Of a DNA stretch of 10,506 nt, positions 7,465-10,506 are shown in pieces. Source of the stretch: JALGWN01 sp964598025 (GTDB lineage Bacteria; Arandabacterota; Arandabacteria; Arandabacterales; Arandabacteraceae); contig CAZRAU010000108.1 of NCBI GenBank assembly GCA_964598025.1, positions 1 through 10,506 on the forward strand. The letters run 5' to 3'. Each line of letters starts with the position of its first letter. Position 1 is the stretch's first letter. A program made the position numbers and the translations under genes. Under the pieces are notes generated by a model. The model worked only from the letters and a program-made list of their open reading frames with translations, had not been told where the DNA came from and did no database searches.

Positions 7465-9019
7465 ATTCTATGGCTCGTGTCTCACGAATGACCACAACCT
7501 TGACTTGTCCCGGATACTCCAGCTCGGTTTCCACCTTGGATGCGATTTCATGTGCCAGTTCCTCGGCCTGGGTATCGCCGATCTCCTTGCTCTCGACCAT
7601 GATCCTTATCTCGCGCCCGGCCTGGATTGCGAATGCTTTCGCAACACCTCTGAACGAATCCGCTATCTTCTCCAGCTTCTCCAGCCGTTTTATGTAGCTT
7701 TCCAGGGTTTCTCTTCTTGCCCCCGGCCTTGCGCTCGAAACGGCGTCGGCCGCCTGGACCAATACCGAGATGGCCGACTCGGCAACCGAATCGCTGTGAT
7801 GGAACCCGATGGCATGCACAACCTTGGGGTTCTCACCGTACTTCTGGGCCACGTCCGATCCTATCTGGGTATGGGTACCCTCGGTTTCATGGTCGATGGC
7901 CTTTCCGATGTCATGGAGAAGACCCGCACGCTTGGCCAGTGAGGTGTCGAATCCCAGCTCGCCGGCCATAATCCCGGTAAGGTGCGCGACCTCCTTGCTG
8001 TGCTGGAGCACATTCTGGCCATAGCTTGTTCTATACTGGAGCCTGCCCAGAAGTTTGATAAGCTCCGGGTGGAGCCCGTGAACCCCGACATCCAGGGACA
8101 CCTGCTCCCCTACTTCCCTGATCTTCTCATCCATCTCGGCCTGCACCTTGGCAACCACTTCCTCTATTCTCGCAGGATGGATGCGCCCGTCGGTGACAAG
8201 CCTCTCGAGGGAGACCTTGGCGATCTCACGCCGTATGGGATCGAAACCGGAAAGGATCACCGCTTCGGGCGTGTCGTCGATGATGACGTCTATACCTGTG
8301 GACAGCTCGAAAGACCTTATGTTCCTTCCTTCCCGCCCTATGATGCGCCCTTTCATCTCCTCGTTGGGCAAGGAGACAACCGAAACGGTGGATTCCACCA
8401 CATGATCCGCAGCACACCGCTGTATGGCCAGAGTGAGTATTTCCTTGCCTTCGCGCTCGGCCTTCCGTTGTGCCTCTTCCCTTATTCGCCGGATCGACTG
8501 AGCCGCCTCATGTCTCGCAACGTCTTCCAGGTTGGAGATGAGGATCTTCTTGGCCTCTTCGGAGGTCATCCCGGCGATGCGCTCCAGACGCTTATTCTCC
8601 TCCTCAATCTTCTGGCTGAGCTCTTGCTCCTTGTCGACGAGAGCGCGGTCTCTCACCTGAACATCCCTCTCCCGTCTCTTGATGTCGGCTTCCTTCTTGT
8701 CTAGGATGTCGACCTTTCGGTTGAGATTGGCCTCCCTTTCGGAAAACCTCCTCTCAAGCTTGCTCAATTCCGCCTTCCTGGCCTGTGTCTCGCGCTCGAA
8801 GTTCTCCTTGGCTTTGTACCACTGATCCTTAGCCTCCAGGACGCCCTCGCGCTTGTGGGTTTCGGCTTCCTTCTTGGCCTCGGATATGATCTTCTCGGCC
8901 AGCTTCTCCGTGCTCATCAGCTTGCTTTCACTGGCCCGCCTTCGCGCATACCAGCCCAGAAGAAACAACAGCATGCCGACCACGAGACTCGCTACCACTA
9001 TCAATATTGTCTGAAGCAT
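7454..9019 (-). CDS. rny: ribonuclease Y
   Basis: RNase Y is a membrane-anchored endoribonuclease that begins mRNA decay. Translation from the ATG at 9019 gives 521 residues, the usual length. A transmembrane helix spans about 3-24 (TILIVVASLVVGMLLFLLGW) and is followed by basic residues. A long K/E-rich coiled coil runs from about 30 to 195. A KH domain at about 211-275 has the RNA-binding loop GRIIGREGRNIRSFE from 224. The HD domain has LLHDIGKAIDHE with the metal-binding H369-D370, and HAIGFHHSD at about 402-410. The open frame extends to a TTG at 9049, but GGGGAGGT eight bases before the ATG at 9019 and the resulting normal N-terminus make the shorter form much more likely. A hairpin sits just before this SD. 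ymdB overlaps the 3' end by 11 bases. Confidence 0.97.
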   Translation of the reverse strand: MLQTILIVVASLVVGMLLFLLGWYARRRASESKLMSTEKLAEKIISEAKKEAETHKREGVLEAKDQWYKAKENFERETQARKAELSKLERRFSEREANLNRKVDILDKKEADIKRRERDVQVRDRALVDKEQELSQKIEEENKRLERIAGMTSEEAKKILISNLEDVARHEAAQSIRRIREEAQRKAEREGKEILTLAIQRCAADHVVESTVSVVSLPNEEMKGRIIGREGRNIRSFELSTGIDVIIDDTPEAVILSGFDPIRREIAKVSLERLVTDGRIHPARIEEVVAKVQAEMDEKIREVGEQVSLDVGVHGLHPELIKLLGRLQYRTSYGQNVLQHSKEVAHLTGIMAGELGFDTSLAKRAGLLHDIGKAIDHETEGTHTQIGSDVAQKYGENPKVVHAIGFHHSDSVAESAISVLVQAADAVSSARPGARRETLESYIKRLEKLEKIADSFRGVAKAFAIQAGREIRIMVESKEIGDTQAEELAHEIASKVETELEYPGQVKVVVIRETRAIEYAK

Positions 9020-9027
9020 TTGCCAGC

Positions 9028-9035
9028 ACCTCCCC
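9028..9035 (-). promoter_or_regulatory. rny ribosome binding site (decides the start)
   Basis: GGGGAGGT on the minus strand lies eight bases before the ATG at 9019. It falls inside the longer open frame that starts with TTG at 9049, so it argues strongly that translation begins at 9019 and not upstream. No comparable SD precedes the TTG. Confidence 0.88.
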
Positions 9036-9064
9036 TGCGGCTTCCGCAATAACGCGAAACCGCA
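9036..9064 (-). promoter_or_regulatory. strong hairpin directly before the rny ribosome binding site
   Basis: On the minus strand TGCGG-T-TTCGC pairs with GCGGAA-G-CCGCA across a six-base GTTATT loop. This makes about ten Watson-Crick pairs, one T-G wobble and one bulged G. The 3' foot of the stem touches the first base of the rny SD. No run of T follows, so it is not a typical intrinsic terminator. It may be a 5' leader structure that controls rny translation or marks a processing site between zapA and rny; the function is inferred only from position. Confidence 0.55.
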
Positions 9065-9158
9065 CTACACATACACCGGGAGAGTGATCCCACAGGTAAG
9101 ACGTGGAGGGCTACAGTTCGGTCAGGGAGAAGACGTCAGGTGCGTAATCCACACAATA

Positions 9159-9449
9159 TCAAGGGACTATCTCCTCCAGCTTTCGCCGCATCCTATGCGT
9201 TGCTGATTCGATATCTTCTTGCATCTTCCGCTTTTCAGCACGTTCTCTGAAAAGCTCATCGGCGATATTCAAAGCAGCTAGTATACCAATCTTGGCAAGA
9301 GAGCCCACAGGTGCCCCTTTCGCAATATCCTTCATTCTGCCATCCACATATTGCGCAATTTCGGCCATACGTTCGGGGTCGGTATCACCTCGTATCTTGT
9401 ATTCCTGTCCGAAAATCTCAACCGTGACACCGCCCTTGTCTGCGGACAC
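9159..9449 (-). CDS. zapA: cell division protein ZapA
   Basis: ZapA binds FtsZ and bundles its filaments at the division site. The 96-residue protein has the standard layout: an N-terminal beta-rich head (VTVEIFGQEYKIRGDTDPE), the central segment MAEIAQYVDGRMKDI, the LAALNIADELF motif that starts the long helix at about 60-70, and a C-terminal charged coiled coil ending KLEEIVP. It starts with GTG at 9449, supported by GGGAGGG eight bases upstream. The codon directly before the GTG is a TAG in the same frame, which closes a 19-codon ORF. Upstream is a second small coiled-coil gene, downstream is rny. A zapA next to pheT and near rny is a common arrangement in several phyla. Identification by pattern is good for so short a protein. 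Confidence 0.9.
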   Translation of the reverse strand: MSADKGGVTVEIFGQEYKIRGDTDPERMAEIAQYVDGRMKDIAKGAPVGSLAKIGILAALNIADELFRERAEKRKMQEDIESATHRMRRKLEEIVP

Positions 9450-9509
9450 CTATATATCCCTCCCAGGACTCAGCACATATTGCTTTCCGAACTGTCCCAC
9501 CACATCCAC
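9450..9509 (-). other. possible 19-codon leader ORF in the zapA frame
   Basis: A GTG at 9509 opens a reading frame of 19 codons (MDVVGQFGKQYVLSPGRDI) that ends in TAG immediately before the zapA GTG and in the same frame. A purine-rich AGGGGGGA lies just upstream, too close to this GTG but suitably placed for the GTG at 9503, which would give 17 residues. It could be a leader peptide coupled to zapA, an upstream extension of zapA broken by an amber codon, or chance. I do not recognise the peptide. Real translation is unproven. Confidence 0.3.
9458..9464 (-). promoter_or_regulatory. zapA ribosome binding site
   Basis: GGGAGGG on the minus strand lies eight bases before the GTG at 9449 and so selects this GTG as the zapA start, although the codon just upstream is a stop in the same frame. 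Confidence 0.8.
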
Positions 9510-9525
9510 TCCCCCCTGAATATAG

Positions 9526-9795
9526 CTACTGCAAAACCTCGATCTTTGCAAGCATTGAGGTAACCTTGGATTTCAACAAACTGCACTTCTTCCTATATTC
9601 CTTATTCTGAGCAATAAGCTCAGCTGTCCTCTCTCCCTCCTTTTGGCTTTTCTGAATCTCCTTCTCAAGCAATGCCATTTGCTCTGTAAGCCCTTTATTC
9701 TCCTTCATCAGCTCCTTGTTTCTATTCTGAGCGGCCTTGAGGTCATCAACCACGGCTTCGACCTTTGCCGCAAGCAACTCAAGATCGTTTACCAT
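9526..9795 (-). CDS. small coiled-coil protein upstream of zapA (ZapB-like candidate)
   Basis: I do not recognise this 89-residue protein with certainty. It is almost wholly a K/E/Q-rich helix with heptad spacing of Leu, Val and Ile from LELLAAKVEAVVDDL to SKVTSMLAKIEVLQ, has no signal peptide or membrane segment, and carries a single Cys (in KKCSLL). Its size and its place directly before zapA suggest a division-associated coiled coil of the ZapB type, which acts in Escherichia coli as a ZapA partner. This is inferred from context and shape, not from a diagnostic motif. The ATG at 9795 has GAGGG seven bases upstream, so it is a genuine gene. GC by hand count of 9541-9780 is about 45 %, below most of the window, mainly because of Lys and Glu codons. 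It starts 41 bases after pheT and ends 76 before zapA. Confidence 0.8.
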   Translation of the reverse strand: MVNDLELLAAKVEAVVDDLKAAQNRNKELMKENKGLTEQMALLEKEIQKSQKEGERTAELIAQNKEYRKKCSLLKSKVTSMLAKIEVLQ

Positions 9796-9802
9796 GCAGA
9801 TA

Positions 9803-9807
9803 CCCTC
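9803..9807 (-). promoter_or_regulatory. ribosome binding site of the small coiled-coil gene
   Basis: GAGGG on the minus strand, seven bases before the ATG at 9795, lies in the 41-base gap after pheT. It supports translation of this otherwise unassigned small gene. Confidence 0.65.
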
Positions 9808-9836
9808 GTTCCTAAACCGTATTCACCAATTCACCG

Positions 9837-10506
9837 TTATCCTGCTCTTATCACGCCGCCGAGTTCGCTCTTGAGACCTTCTTCAATGTCACGCTCCAAA
9901 TCATCGATCTCGGCTTCCGTCAAGGTACGGTTTGGGGCCCGGAACACAATCCCGTATGCCAGACTCTTCGTCCCTGCGGGAATGCGCTCACCCTCATATA
10001 CGTCGAAGATCTCGACTCTCTCTATGAGCGAACGACCTCGGGCCATTATAGCATCCCTCACCTGCGATTCCACAACTTCTTTCGGAATCACTACGGCAAG
10101 GTCGCGCTTGACGGCCGGAAATCTCTGGAGCCCACTGTATTTCTTGGCCCGGCCGGCCGGTCCCACAAGCCCATCAAAATCGATTTCGGCAACATACAGC
10201 TTCCGACGGGATCCAGCCGCCTCGGATACCTGAGGAGCAATCTCACCCAGGTATCCTATCTCACGGATCTCACTACCCAGGTCGAGACCAACTGTCGCAC
10301 TCCTGCCGGGATGCAGCACACTGCGCCCGCCGGGCGTGAAGGCCAACCGGATGTCCAGGAAGGCGGCTATGCCTTCCAGAATGCCCTTGAGATCATAAAA
10401 ATCGACTTCTCGTGTCTCCGCATACCAGGCCCGGGCCCGCCGCGGCCCGGACATGCCTATGGCAAGATGATTGGACTCCACGTAGTCCCCATTCCTACGG
10501 AAATAG
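9837..10506 (-). CDS. pheT: phenylalanine--tRNA ligase beta subunit, C-terminal part (5' end outside window)
   Basis: PheT is the beta chain of the heterotetrameric enzyme that charges tRNA-Phe. The window holds the last 222 complete codons plus the stop; the frame is open through the right edge, so the GTG at 10481 is an internal Val codon. The first part, with VDFYDLKGILEG, belongs to the catalytic-like core domain near its end. After a linker comes the ferredoxin-fold anticodon-binding domain, marked by FPAVKRDLAVVIPKEV, then VEIFDVYEGERIPAGTKSLAY and the closing NRTLTEAEIDDLE. The C-terminus is complete. Full PheT is about 800 residues, so nearly three quarters is missing. The small coiled-coil gene follows after 41 bases in the same direction. 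Confidence 0.95.
   Translation of the reverse strand, partial: YFRRNGDYVESNHLAIGMSGPRRARAWYAETREVDFYDLKGILEGIAAFLDIRLAFTPGGRSVLHPGRSATVGLDLGSEIREIGYLGEIAPQVSEAAGSRRKLYVAEIDFDGLVGPAGRAKKYSGLQRFPAVKRDLAVVIPKEVVESQVRDAIMARGRSLIERVEIFDVYEGERIPAGTKSLAYGIVFRAPNRTLTEAEIDDLERDIEEGLKSELGGVIRAG

Larger units (their letters stand above)
9020..9158 (-). other. 139-base spacer between zapA and rny
   Basis: This is the longest gene-free stretch in the window. It holds the rny SD and hairpin, a weaker possible stem GGGA-TCACTC-TCCC near its middle, and the seven-base direct repeat ACGTCTT twice, about 30 bases apart. I see no convincing -35/-10 promoter pair and no U-tract terminator on either strand. It is shorter than a typical 6S RNA, a gene often found beside zapA, and shows no recognisable 6S fold. 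A promoter for rny could still be here, unseen by eye. Confidence 0.5.

Noticed and set aside
9020..9158. Possible 6S RNA between zapA and rny
   Set aside because: 6S RNA is often near zapA, but the gap is too short for the usual 180 or so bases, and I find no long rod-like pairing with a central bubble.
9450..9525. TATATT and TATATA as -10 boxes of a zapA promoter
   Set aside because: No acceptable -35 box lies 16-18 bases upstream of TATATT, and the TATATA sits between the SD and the start codon, where it cannot serve zapA.
10479..10481. GTG as the start of a 214-residue gene
   Set aside because: The frame continues open to the window edge, and the protein is plainly the C-terminal part of the much longer PheT, so this is an internal codon.
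1..10506. Defence system, mobile element, CRISPR array or biosynthetic cluster
   Set aside because: All twelve genes but the small coiled-coil one are recognised housekeeping genes, spacing leaves no room for other genes, and no repeats, integrase or transposase motifs or terminal inverted repeats were seen.

Overview
This is an ordinary bacterial housekeeping region. Twelve genes all lie on the minus strand, so the window is transcribed from its right edge to its left edge. There are no rRNA or tRNA genes, CRISPR arrays, insertion sequences or phage genes. The longest gene-free stretch is about 140 bases. In transcription order the genes are pheT (3' part only), a small coiled-coil gene, zapA, rny, ymdB, folD, xseA, xseB, ispA, dxs, nadK and recN (5' part only).

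Right part (about 9020-10506): the end of the phenylalanyl-tRNA synthetase beta chain, then two small genes next to each other, a K/E-rich coiled coil and ZapA, which suggest a cell-division module. A gap of about 140 bases follows. It holds a strong hairpin that ends right at the rny ribosome binding site. Middle part (4320-9019): RNase Y and the YmdB phosphodiesterase (RNA decay and signalling), FolD (one-carbon folate metabolism) and both subunits of exonuclease VII. Left part (1-4310): polyprenyl synthase and DXP synthase (isoprenoid precursors), NAD kinase and RecN (recombinational repair).

Junctions from rny leftwards are very tight: 11 nt overlap (rny/ymdB), 1 nt overlap (ymdB/folD), 13-22 nt overlap (folD/xseA), 0 nt (xseA/xseB), 9 nt (xseB/ispA), a few nt (ispA/dxs), 3 nt (dxs/nadK) and 24 nt (nadK/recN). 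This points to one long co-transcribed, translationally coupled operon. Several genes start with GTG or TTG, and for rny, folD, xseA and dxs the longest open frame is probably not the true start.

The organism is a bacterium of moderately high GC (hand counts of 60-base blocks mostly give 50-70 %, with a dip to about 45 % in the small coiled-coil gene). It uses the DXP (non-mevalonate) isoprenoid pathway and has RNase Y with YmdB, a pairing familiar from Firmicutes but found in many other phyla. The xseA-xseB-ispA-dxs-nadK-recN order is widespread, but tlyA and argR, which often sit in it, are absent. I cannot name the phylum from this window; a clostridial relative or an uncultured lineage would both fit.

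I found no previously undescribed system. The points most worth a second look are the hairpin before rny, a 19-codon ORF in the zapA frame closed by an amber codon directly before the zapA start, and the unassigned coiled-coil partner gene of zapA.
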